NCBI GenBank assembly: GCA_016292295.1
Contig: JADNEJ010000223.1
Location: forward strand, 1 to 8,271
Length of the DNA stretch: 8,271 nt
Direction: 5' to 3'
DNA from: Candidatus Thiodictyon intracellulare
GTDB taxonomy: Bacteria > Pseudomonadota > Gammaproteobacteria > Chromatiales > Chromatiaceae
A program made the position numbers and the translations under genes. A model generated the notes under the pieces. That model did no database searches. It was given only the letters and a program-made list of their open reading frames with translations, and was not told the DNA's origin. Positions 1 to 5,884 of this stretch are shown here, piece by piece (positions within the stretch are counted from its first letter, which is position 1; each line of letters opens with the position of its first letter).

Positions 1-173
1 TATTACGTCTGCAGTCAGGGGAACACCGCGGAAAACTGCGTTTCTAGCCGAAAAAAGTCTCTTTTTTGCCACAAAAGCCCGCCCAAGAGCCTCAGGCGGT
101 GGCGCCGGTCGCTAAGTCCGACAGGCTGCTAGGTTAAAGCTCCCGGCTAGCGCACCCTTTACTGCCGTCGTCC

Positions 174-189
174 GCGACCCGCGGGTCGC
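174..189. promoter_or_regulatory. Perfect 16-bp palindrome just before the ompA-like RBS
   Basis: The sequence GCGACCCGCGGGTCGC equals its own reverse complement and ends 2 bases before the AAGGAG of the downstream gene. It could be an operator for a dimeric regulator, or fold in mRNA as a hairpin close to the ribosome binding site. The palindrome is seen directly; any regulatory role is inference. The rest of 1-202 shows no gene and no promoter I would defend. An A/T-rich inverted repeat at 51-67 is the only other structure in it. Confidence 0.5.
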
Positions 190-191
190 CT

Positions 192-197
192 AAGGAG
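192..197 (+). promoter_or_regulatory. Shine-Dalgarno site of the OmpA-domain gene
   Basis: AAGGAG lies 5 bases upstream of the ATG at 203 and fixes that start codon. Confidence 0.8.
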
Positions 198-202
198 TTC
201 TC

Positions 203-844
203 ATGTCAGACCCCATACCTGTGCCCACGGCGACCAGCCGGATGCTCGCCCGTCTGCTCCCCTTCGGCCTGGTCCTGCTCGTTGGCGCGGGCGTCCTGCT
301 CGTCTATGTCGTCAACCCACCGCACCTGGTGCCGGGCGCACAGACCGCCGCCAAGTCCCAGGGTCCGGCGCCGACCCTCGCCGCAGAACTTGCCGCCGCC
401 CGGGGGCGCATTGCAGATCTGGAGGGCATCGTCGCCGGCCTCCAGGCGAAACACCAAGCCTACGCCGCGCTTGGTGCACACTTCACCGGGCAGGGCATCC
501 TGATCACGTTGGGTGACCCCGAGCTGCCATTCACCCCCGGAAAATCCACCCTGCCGACTCCGCTGCCCGCCGCCCTGACTCAATTGGCGGCCCTTCTGAC
601 GCAGGAACCCGGTCTCCAGGTCCAGATCGAGGGCTACACGGACAACCGGGGTGCGGCCGCGGCGAACCTGACCCTCTCCGCCCAGCGCGCGAAGGCGGTC
701 AAGGCCGCCTTGGTCAAACTCGGCAACACCCCGGAGCGCATCCAGTCCCGCGGGATGGGCGCATCGCGCCCGGTCGCCGATAACCGTACCGCTGAAGGAC
801 GCGGGCGCAACCGACGCATTGAGATCTATCTCACTGAGCCGTAG
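203..844 (+). CDS. Membrane-anchored OmpA/MotB-domain peptidoglycan-binding protein
   Basis: A 213-residue envelope protein expected to tie the inner membrane to peptidoglycan. Residues 16-37 form one hydrophobic helix after a short cytoplasmic start (type II anchor or uncleaved signal). Residues about 57-90 are Ala/Leu/Glu/Gln-rich and probably a short coiled coil. Residues about 98-210 are an OmpA C-terminal domain. Its core includes GYTDNRG (144-150), LSAQRAKAV (158-166), RGMGASRP (183-190) and NRRIEI (203-208). Asp147 and Arg162 are 15 residues apart, as are the diaminopimelate-binding Asp and Arg of OmpA, so ligand binding should be intact. The start is set by AAGGAG 5 bases upstream. 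The stop is TAG at the expected end of the domain. It is monocistronic and convergent with the nucleotidase gene. The domain call is firm; the specific partner is unknown, and no flagellar or Tol-Pal genes are visible nearby. Confidence 0.9.
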   Translation: MSDPIPVPTATSRMLARLLPFGLVLLVGAGVLLVYVVNPPHLVPGAQTAAKSQGPAPTLAAELAAARGRIADLEGIVAGLQAKHQAYAALGAHFTGQGILITLGDPELPFTPGKSTLPTPLPAALTQLAALLTQEPGLQVQIEGYTDNRGAAAANLTLSAQRAKAVKAALVKLGNTPERIQSRGMGASRPVADNRTAEGRGRNRRIEIYLTEP

Positions 845-870
845 GGCGGATACCCGTAAGACGATCCGCC
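845..870. terminator. Hairpin in the convergent gap (GGCGGAT / ATCCGCC)
   Basis: GGCGGAT directly after the ompA-like stop codon pairs with ATCCGCC at 864-870 across a 12-base loop. There is no U-tract on either strand. It is a plausible stabilising or terminating hairpin between two converging genes, not a canonical intrinsic terminator. Confidence 0.4.
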
Positions 871-889
871 ACTGCACCATGAGAACCTT

Positions 890-901
890 GGCGGAACCGC
901 C
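890..901. terminator. Tight GC hairpin 3' of the nucleotidase gene
   Basis: GGCGGAACCGCC can fold as a 4-bp GC stem with a GAAC loop, about 15 bases past the nucleotidase stop on the minus strand. No T-run follows, so terminator function is only suggested by position. Confidence 0.3.
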
Positions 902-915
902 TGCGACGTTCCACC

Positions 916-1833
916 CTACACGGACTGATTCGCAACCCCATGCGGCACATGCCCGGCAGCGACATGCAGCCGAGCCTCGTCGCAGTGGAACTCTTGGTCG
1001 TCGAAAAAGATGTCGGCATCGAAGGCGGCGAGGAAGCTGGCCTTGGGGAGCCCTCCTAAGAACAGGGCCTCGTCGATGCGGATGTCCCAGGCGCGCAGGG
1101 TGCGCACCACGCGCTCATGCGAGGGCACGCCGCGGGCGGTCACGAGCGCGGTGCGCAGCGGCGAGGCGTCCGTGGAGAACAGGGCCTGGAGTTGCGCGAT
1201 GGCGACCAGGAGCCCCTTGAGGGGACCGCCGGGCAGTGGCTCGTAGGCGGACGCGCTCTCGCTGGCGTTGAACACCGCCAGGCCCTCCTCCCGATAGAGA
1301 CGCTCTGCATCGTCGGAGAACAGCACGGCGTCCCCGTCGAAGGCGATTCGCACCTGGCCGTCGTCCGTCGTCCGGTCGGCGGACGCCGCCGGCAACACGG
1401 TGGCGGCGGCGCATCCGGCGCTGAGCGCCAGACGCACGTCATTGGGGTCTGCGGACAGGAAGAGGTGGGCCCCGAAGGCGGCGACATAGCGGTAGGGACT
1501 GGCACCGCCGGTGAAGGCGGCACGGGTGATATCGAGCCCGTGGCGGTGGGCGGAGGTCAGGACGCGTAGACCCGTGTCGGAGCTGTTGCGCGACAACAGG
1601 ATCACCTCCACCCGGCCCCGTTCACCAAGGGTGGCGTTGAGGTTCATGAGCTTGCGTACCAGCGGAAAGGCCACCCCGGGTTCCAGGGTGTCGTTCTCGT
1701 GGGCGACCTGGTAGGCCCGGTAGGCATCGACGCCCGCGGCCTCGAAAACGCGATGGGACTCGCCCAAATCGAACAGCGCGCGTGAGGAGATGGCGACGAT
1801 GAGACGCACCGCCTGGGGGGCAGCGGGTGGCAT
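916..1833 (-). CDS. Cytosolic 5'-nucleotidase (cN-I type, HAD superfamily)
   Basis: Predicted to hydrolyse nucleoside 5'-monophosphates in the cytoplasm, acting in nucleotide salvage and turnover. From the ATG at 1833 the protein has 305 residues. The N-terminal block VAISSRALFDL is characteristic of the 5_nucleotid family. All four HAD motifs are present: FDGDAVLFSD with Asp166 and Asp168 (nucleophile and acid/base), LVTAR with Thr232, GGLPK with Lys264, and DIFFDDQ with Asp278 and Asp279. The block PLPGGPLKG before motif II is also typical. It is therefore probably active and is the only clearly undamaged minus-strand enzyme here. An in-frame ATG at 1860 would add 9 residues (MNANREIPP), but these are encoded inside a TTCGCG repeat, so I prefer 1833. 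Neither start has a clear Shine-Dalgarno site, and the frame is open to 1917. The stop is TAG after GVANQSV. It converges on the OmpA-domain gene; no functional link is evident. Confidence 0.88.
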   Translation of the reverse strand: MPPAAPQAVRLIVAISSRALFDLGESHRVFEAAGVDAYRAYQVAHENDTLEPGVAFPLVRKLMNLNATLGERGRVEVILLSRNSSDTGLRVLTSAHRHGLDITRAAFTGGASPYRYVAAFGAHLFLSADPNDVRLALSAGCAAATVLPAASADRTTDDGQVRIAFDGDAVLFSDDAERLYREEGLAVFNASESASAYEPLPGGPLKGLLVAIAQLQALFSTDASPLRTALVTARGVPSHERVVRTLRAWDIRIDEALFLGGLPKASFLAAFDADIFFDDQEFHCDEARLHVAAGHVPHGVANQSV

Positions 1834-1849
1834 GGGTGGAATTTCTCTA

Positions 1850-1874
1850 TTCGCGTTCATTCGCGCTGTTCGCG
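1850..1874. repeat. Three phased TTCGCG repeats
   Basis: TTCGCG occurs at 1850-1855, 1860-1865 and 1869-1874, about 10 bases (one helical turn) apart. On the minus strand this reads as CGCGAA units next to the nucleotidase start. It looks like a short intergenic repeat rather than coding sequence. A protein-binding role is possible but unsupported. Confidence 0.5.
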
Positions 1875-1915
1875 GACTAATCCGCAGTGGCGCACGCGCC
1901 GAGCCGGGGCCCGGC
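1872..1915. repeat. Three back-to-back small hairpins (REP-like cluster)
   Basis: Three consecutive inverted repeats fit in 44 bases: GCGGA-CTAA-TCCGC (1872-1885), GGCGC-AC-GCGCC (1889-1900) and GCCGG-GGC-CCGGC (1903-1915). They lie between the stop of the coiled-coil gene and the nucleotidase start, both on the minus strand. The cluster could separate the two transcription units or stabilise the upstream mRNA 3' end. The pairing is directly visible; the function is inference. Confidence 0.45.
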
Positions 1916-1928
1916 ACTCCCAGCGCTA

Positions 1929-2453
1929 TCAGGGCATGAAGGAATTCATGAAACGCATGGGGCGGCCGATGTTCTGGTTAGTGTTCGACATATCGTCGCG
2001 CATGACGGCGGTATTATGCGTCATGTCCTACATGGACCTGTCCATATTCACGATACTGGCGAGCATGGGCTCCAGGGTCTTCACATCGCGGGACATGGAG
2101 TCCACGCTGCCGGACATCGCACGGATATTGGCGCTGATCTGCCTCATGTTATCCGAGATGACCTGCATGCTGCTGGCGAGCACCGTCATGTTGGAGTCCA
2201 CGCTGATGGCCAGATAATGGACGTCATTGGCCAGGCTGAACACCAGATAGAATCCGTAGGCGGCCAGGATGATGAAGGCGAAGAGCGAGGGATAGACGAT
2301 CAGTTCCCAGCGCTTGGCGCTGGCCTCGAACGACTGGGACAGGTGGTCGATGGCGAAGGCATTGGCCCGGACCTCGGTCACGTCGGCCGCGACGCCGGCC
2401 GGCTCGGTTGCTGCCCCCAGCTCGCAGCGGATCGGCGGGGATCGGCGCGCCAT
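1929..2453 (-). pseudogene. One-helix membrane protein with Met-rich coiled-coil tail, broken by in-frame TAG
   Basis: I recognise no named family, though the layout matches conserved hypothetical proteins I associate with purple sulfur bacteria. Residues 1-50 are cytoplasmic and include FAIDHLSQSFEASAKRWE. Residues 51-74 are a single transmembrane helix (LIVYPSLFAFIILAAYGFYL). The rest is a long heptad-like helix with Met, Leu, Val or Ile at regular spacing (SMQVISDNMRQISANI, DSMSRDVKTLEPML). After residue 141 a TAG (2028-2030) interrupts the frame. The same frame then continues for 32 more codons in the same style (TAVMRDDMSN, ending RPMRFMNSFMP) to a TGA at 1929-1931. The coherent sequence beyond the TAG argues for a recent nonsense change or a read error. 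The ATG at 2453 has no Shine-Dalgarno. An ATG at 2475 in another frame (MAAPDTSNGAPIP) could be the true start if a further one-base slip lies near 2380-2430. Confidence 0.6.
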
Positions 2454-2591
2454 TGGATGTGTCGGGAGCCGCCATGTGTGGTCACCGCAAGGGTTCGGAA
2501 GTTGCTCGGACTTGGACGCCGGAGCTTAACAGAAAATCCCCCGGACAAGGCGCTGGCGATGATCCCCAAGAAAGAGGAGTTCTTACGTCAA

Positions 2592-2703
2592 GGCGCCAAG
2601 CTTGCCAAATTTTTTCAGTATCTTATCGGCGTTGCGTGATTCATCTGGCGGGTGAACTACATGCTTGATCTACCCGATTGTATTTCTTCGCGAGCTTGGC
2701 GCC
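2592..2703. repeat. Separated inverted repeat, 13 of 14 bases matching
   Basis: GGCGCCAAGCTTGC (2592-2605) is matched in inverted orientation by GCGAGCTTGGCGCC (2690-2703), with 84 bases between. Both arms, read on their own strand, encode GAKLAK. The similarity extends weakly outward: CGT CAA before one arm, CGC TAG before the other. Possibilities are the ends of a small degenerate mobile element, a large stem, or fragments of a duplicated coding segment. The match is seen; the interpretation is open. Confidence 0.45.
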
Positions 2704-2736
2704 CTAGCGTGAGCAACTGCCGGACTTGCGATGACT

Positions 2737-2753
2737 GCGGGCCTGCTGCCCGC
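2737..2753 (-). terminator. GC hairpin 3' of the ParA-like gene
   Basis: GCGGGC (2737-2742) and GCCCGC (2748-2753) form a perfect 6-bp stem with a 5-base loop, starting about 10 bases past the TGA of the ParA-like gene. No U-tract follows on the minus strand, so it may be a terminator only in a broad sense. Confidence 0.4.
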
Positions 2754-2762
2754 GCGCCCGAC

Positions 2763-3392
2763 TCAGCGCACGAGATCGGCATAGAGGACCGCCGCCAGGG
2801 CCAGAAACTCGCGGGCGGCCTTGCCCTTGTACTTCAGTTCAAAGACCGCGAGCACCTCGCTGAAGGAGCGCCAGAAGACGGTCCGCTGGGACAACCGCGG
2901 TTTGATGAAACGGATGCCGGCCGCCACCAGGGCAGCGGCCGCCTCGTTGGTCTCGCGCACCGCGTGATGGGTGTCGCCGCGGTTGATGAAGCCGATGACT
3001 TCGGGGAGACTCTCCCGCGCCACCGTCGCCACCAGGCGGATGAAGCGCTGGGCTGACCAGATGTCCGCCTGGGACGGCTGCACCGGCACCAGCACCCGAT
3101 TACACAGGGCGAGCGCCAGGCGCAGGCTGTCCATGTCCGCCGTGCCGGCGTCGATGACGACCTGGTCCACGCCCGTGAGTTGCTCGCGGGTCAGTGCGCG
3201 CTTGTCGAGAACCCGCAGGGGCGGGGCGTAACCCTCCTCGCGTCGGACCTCAAGCACGTCTGTCAGGGTTGCCTGGGAGTCGATGTCCACCAACCGGCAG
3301 GCAACTTCCCCCTGCGCCAGCCAGACTCCGAGATTGAATGCGACCGTGCTCTTGCTCGATCTGCCCTTGAGACTGGCTACCAGCGTGATCAT
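2763..3392 (-). CDS. Orphan ParA/MinD-like ATPase with altered Walker A motif
   Basis: A 209-residue deviant-Walker P-loop ATPase of the short ParA kind, a family that positions plasmids, chromosomes or protein complexes. Walker A is KGRSSKST (residues 9-16). The signature Lys9, P-loop Lys14 and Ser15/Thr16 are kept, but the second glycine of the usual KGG is Arg11, encoded by AGA, a rare codon in such GC-rich DNA. Switch I is VDIDSQ (35-40) and Walker B is VVIDAG (78-83). The C-terminal part carries FWRSFSEVLAVFEL (173-186), typical of the family. Translation starts at an ATG 26 bases after the stop of the secreted-protein gene, with only a weak AGGCGAG site, so it probably belongs to the same operon. 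No ParB gene or parS-like array is visible, so a role in chromosome segregation is not supported. Positioning an envelope complex is one guess. The frame is intact; activity is uncertain because of Arg11. Confidence 0.82.
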   Translation of the reverse strand: MITLVASLKGRSSKSTVAFNLGVWLAQGEVACRLVDIDSQATLTDVLEVRREEGYAPPLRVLDKRALTREQLTGVDQVVIDAGTADMDSLRLALALCNRVLVPVQPSQADIWSAQRFIRLVATVARESLPEVIGFINRGDTHHAVRETNEAAAALVAAGIRFIKPRLSQRTVFWRSFSEVLAVFELKYKGKAAREFLALAAVLYADLVR

Positions 3393-3418
3393 GCGGCTCG
3401 CCTACCCTGATCCAGACG

Positions 3419-4227
3419 CTATTGCCCGCCCGGCTTGGGCGCGTCGGCCGGGGCCGGCCCACCCTGGGGCGGGGCCTTCCTGGTGTAGCCGGCCGGGACC
3501 GTAAACAGCTCATCTGGTTGGGAACCGACGCGGATGCCCTTGAGTTCACGAACATCGCCGCCGGGAAACTCCTCCCGCACCGCCAGCTTCAGTTGCTGGT
3601 CATACCACTGGAGACTGACCGCCGGCGGCTGGCTGGGCACCACCGTCGTCATCTGCCACTTCTCGGTCGCGCGGCTGTCGATGGTGTCATCGCAGAGCAG
3701 CTTGAGTTCCATCGTCTGACCATTCGGCAGCACATGCTTCAAGGGCAGGCCGCGCTGGACGTCCAGCTACTGTGCAGCGGTCAGGGTTTGACCCTTATCA
3801 GTCATGGTCATCTCCCACTTCACTGCGGGACGCCCGTTCACGTCCTCGATCCCGATCCGGCGGCAGGTCAGACCCGCCATGCCGACGCACGGATCGGCCT
3901 CGGCGGAGCGCGCGGCCGGGGCCGGCGCCGCGGCCCCAGGGGGTGTCCCGCGCTCCACATAGCTCTTCTCCGCCGGGAACAGGATCCATTCCATGCCGCG
4001 CTTCTGATCGGAGATTCGCACCACCTCCCGACCCTTCTGAGACATCTCGATGCGGGTGCGCGCGTCGCCGACAAACATCTTGCCCCCCGACGATCTGACT
4101 ATCCGGGGCACGCCGTAGCATGTTCGCCGCAAACTGCGCGTCTCCCTCATCGGCCCGGACTACCCCCCTTGGCGACCATGACGGCGCCCAGCCGCGCCGC
4201 CGAAACCATGCGCTTGTCGATTTTCAT
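3419..4227 (-). pseudogene. Secreted two-repeat protein (LolA/DUF4412-like), broken by two frameshifts and a TAG
   Basis: The start is an ATG at 4227 with GAGGA 8 bases upstream (4236-4240). The first residues (MKIDKRMVSAARLGAVMVA) form a signal peptide, so the product was probably periplasmic. Removing one base from the C6 run at 4163-4168 joins it to VVRADEGDAQFAANMLRRAP. Removing one from the C6 run at 4083-4088 continues into GGKMFVGDARTRIEMSQKG and MEWILFPAEKSYVERG. This pattern resembles the LolA-fold/DUF4412 group; that call is tentative. A TAG at 3767-3769 then interrupts TLTAAQ-stop-LDVQRG, after which the same frame runs to a TAG at 3419. The two halves of the second part resemble each other: VKWEMTMTDKG with EKWQMTTVV, and AAQ-stop-LD with LQWYDQQ. 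This suggests the lost residue was Trp (TGG to TAG). It sits 50 bases after the Pro-rich gene and 26 before the ParA-like gene. Confidence 0.65.
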
Positions 4228-4235
4228 GTCGTTGT

Positions 4236-4240
4236 TCCTC
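4236..4240 (-). promoter_or_regulatory. Shine-Dalgarno site of the secreted two-repeat protein
   Basis: GAGGA on the minus strand lies 8 bases before the ATG at 4227. It favours that start over the ATG at 4242 (MRNNDMK), which overlaps the site itself. Confidence 0.6.
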
Positions 4241-4277
4241 ATCTTTTTATTCAAATCGCGAGCCTGGGGTTAGGTGC

Positions 4278-5021
4278 TCAACGCGACGGCCAGGGGCCAG
4301 CCTCGTCGTCGGGGACTGCACCCGGGGGCCAGGCCGGCGGGGTACCGGATGGGTGGTGCTGCGCCTGGCCCTGGTCTATCGAGCGGGGGCCCGCCCCCTG
4401 CCCCTGACGCGCTCGCTCGCGCTCGGTCAAGGGACGGAAACGGTAGGCACCGGGGGCCGGCCACCCACCCGCGTCGCCCGGTTGCGGTGGGTCACCGTGA
4501 TAACGATAACCCGCATCGGCGGCCGTCGGCACCGGCGCAGAGCCGGGCGGCCAGCCCCGGGTTACGGCCGCTGGATCGGTGGCGCCGATATCGGTTCGGA
4601 AACGATCGGCGCCGGCGCTCGGTCCTTGGGTTTGCCCGCTGGGGCCGGCAGCACCAGCGCCTGACCAGCCACCACTCCATAGAGGCGGCTGGTCCGCGGC
4701 GCGACCAGCACCCGGCGACAAGCCAGACTGGCCGGGGGCCGACTCACCCGACACCGAACCGCGAGCGGCTCCGGTCGGGGCCTTGGTGCTCTGTATCCAG
4801 TCGAGGTCGGGAGGACGCCGGTCACGCGCGCCCGTGGCCTGATTGGCGTCGCCGTCAACCGCCAGTCCCCAGGGATTGCCCTGTGCCAATGCAAGATAGA
4901 ACAGGAGCCTCGCCGCGACCAAGAGCAGCGCCGACCGGCGGCGAGCCCCCGCGCGGATCGCGTCGGCGGCGCGGTCCCGGCGCGCCGCCTGGGGCGGGGC
5001 AGGGATCTTCCAAGGGATCAA
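4278..5021 (-). pseudogene. Pro-rich exported protein with C-terminal YRFRPLTERERARQ, two compensating frameshifts
   Basis: Start: TTG at 5021, with GGAG 7 bases upstream. The TTG overlaps the TGA of the preceding frame (TTGA), which implies translational coupling. The N-terminus MIPWKIPAPPQAARRDR is followed by a hydrophobic helix around SALLLVAARLLFYLALAQG, a signal peptide or anchor. NPWGLAVDGD and PPDLDWIQSTKAP follow. The frame then stops making sense near 4740-4760. The next coherent piece, VAPRTSRLYGVVAGQALVLP and APAPIVSEPISAPP, is in another frame that hits TAA at 4562. Sense returns in the first frame with DAGYRYHGDPPQ and AYRFRPLTERERARQG, up to TGA at 4278. This implies one inserted and one lost base (or read errors). 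The first frame stays open throughout (247 codons), so automated annotation may call it intact. The function is unknown. The position between an RND pump and a periplasmic protein suggests an envelope role. Confidence 0.55.
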
Positions 5022-5230
5022 GGCTGGTCTCCGCCGGGCTCGTCTTCGCTCTTGAGCCGGATCCCGCGCCGCGGAGAGGGTGCTGCCGCTGACACGACCG
5101 CTGAGGCTTGGCCCTTGGGCGAGGCCGTGCCCACCCAGGTCGACGGCTTGGCCAGGGTCTTCTTGGCACTGTCGGTCGTACCCGCGACCCCGGCCGCCTT
5201 GGTTCTGGTCGACGCAAGCGCGGCGAGGCG

Positions 5231-5260
5231 CACCGCCGTCGGCGGCCGCCGACGGCGGTG
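5231..5260. repeat. Perfect 30-bp palindrome
   Basis: Bases 5231-5245 are the exact reverse complement of 5246-5260, centred on GGCGGCCGCC. It lies in the Ala/Gly-coding part of the RND tail (SAAADGG), so GC-rich codons explain some of the symmetry, but 15 perfectly paired bases without a loop is notable. The coding frame appears to shift by one base right next to it, consistent with slippage at a strong hairpin, or with a sequencing error there. Confidence 0.7.
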
Positions 5261-5498
5261 TCGCGTCCTGCTGCGGCGCATCCGGTGCCACCGCGGCCGC
5301 AGGACCCATCACCAGGGCGGAGCGCGGCTTGGGGGCGGTGGTCACGGCGTCCGTCGCCGCATCTGCCGCGTCCGATTCCATTGCCGTGGGCACCACGGAG
5401 AGCGGACCGGCCGGCGCGGCGCCACCGGACCTGGCACCACCTCGGCCGGCTCCGAAACTGCCGTCGGCCGGACCCAGCCGCGGGCGCTTGAGATGCGG

Positions 5499-5597
5499 CG
5501 GCGGCTTGGGTTTAAACGTATTTTTTGCGATTTCGATCAGCAGGATGAAGATGCCGCGCACTCCGTAGAAGACCAGCGTGAGCACCTTCCAGACCTT
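5499..5597 (-). repeat. Direct repeat, second copy of the 69-codon unit (conserved 99 bases)
   Basis: Conserved half of the downstream copy on the minus strand. It is offset by exactly 207 bases from 5706-5804 and encodes KVWKVLTLVFYGVRG and FKPKPP. The copy begins directly after the TAG at 5598-5600. Confidence 0.75.
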
Positions 5598-5705
5598 CTA
5601 CACTACCACGGACAGGGTGCCGCGGGACGCCGGCGGCGCGGCTGGGCGCTCAGCCGCCGCCGCGGGTGGTGGCGTGCTGCCCGGACGCACCGCCCGAGGG
5701 CGCGA

Positions 5706-5804
5706 CGGAGGCTTGGGCTTGAAGGCGTTTTTCGCGATATCGAACAGCAGGATGAAGATGCCCTGCACGGCATAGAAGACCAGGATCAGCACCTCCCAGA
5801 CCTT
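5706..5804 (-). repeat. Direct repeat, first copy of the 69-codon unit (conserved 99 bases)
   Basis: Upstream copy on the minus strand, encoding KVWEVLILVFYAVQG through FKPKPP. It matches the second copy at 26 of 33 residues, with clear DNA-level similarity (for example both contain CAGCAGGATGAAGATGCC on the plus strand). This indicates a tandem duplication that has since diverged. Confidence 0.75.
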
Positions 5805-5884
5805 CGCCGGGACCCCGGCCCCCCCGCCCTTGCGAGATTCCCGGTCCGCGGACTCGAGTGCGTCCACCTCGGCCTGGCTCGGCA

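Larger units (their letters stand above)
2454..2762. other. Intergenic region, 309 bases
   Basis: No convincing gene is present. The stretch is more A/T-rich than its surroundings around 2600-2690. It holds an inverted repeat (2592-2605 with 2690-2703), a GC hairpin at 2737-2753 and a possible 26-codon plus-strand reading frame (2559-2639, starting MIPKKEEFLRQ, with AAGG 8 bases upstream). A promoter for the minus-strand coiled-coil gene should lie here. A TTGACG on the minus strand (2586-2591) is a possible -35 box, but I see no good -10 at proper spacing. Confidence 0.5.
5018..5884 (-). pseudogene. RND C-terminal tail: duplicated membrane-helix module plus Ala/Pro-rich linker
   Basis: Downstream of the RND core the reading continues as GLPSQAEVDALESADRESRK. 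A module follows: KVWEVLILVFYAVQG, then IFILLFDIAKNAFKPKPP. It is predicted to be one hydrophobic helix followed by a basic Lys/Pro segment. After an Ala/Pro-rich stretch ending TLSVVV there is a TAG (5598-5600). Immediately after it, in the same frame, comes a second copy (KVWKVLTLVFYGVRG, IFILLIEIAKNTFKPKPP). The copies share 26 of 33 residues. A second Ala/Pro stretch contains PLSVV again, as if a further unit once followed. Near the palindrome at 5231-5260 the sense frame changes by one base, giving LAALASTRTKAAGVAG, PSTWVGTASPKGQ and finally LKSEDEPGGDQP with TGA at 5018. Whether the tail belongs to the RND polypeptide or was a separate small gene cannot be decided here. I recognise no domain. 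Confidence 0.5.

Noticed and set aside
51..67. A/T inverted repeat AAAAAAG-TCT-CTTTTTT as intrinsic terminator
   Set aside because: The stem is almost all A-T and lacks a GC-rich part, and no gene end is visible next to it in the window.
206..880. Minus-strand reading frame opposite the OmpA-domain gene
   Set aside because: The plus strand encodes an intact OmpA domain with a Shine-Dalgarno site; the opposite frame has no recognisable features.
1887..2639. 250-codon plus-strand reading frame across the coiled-coil gene
   Set aside because: His/Asp/Gly-rich antisense shadow of the membrane protein. Only its last 26 codons lie outside and are mentioned separately as a possible small ORF.
2763..3392. 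Chromosome or plasmid partition locus
   Set aside because: No ParB gene, no parS-like palindromes and no replication gene nearby; only the ATPase family is supported.
4274..5092. Plus-strand Pro/Arg-rich reading frame opposite the exported protein
   Set aside because: Low-complexity shadow of GC-rich sequence; no start signal and no domain.
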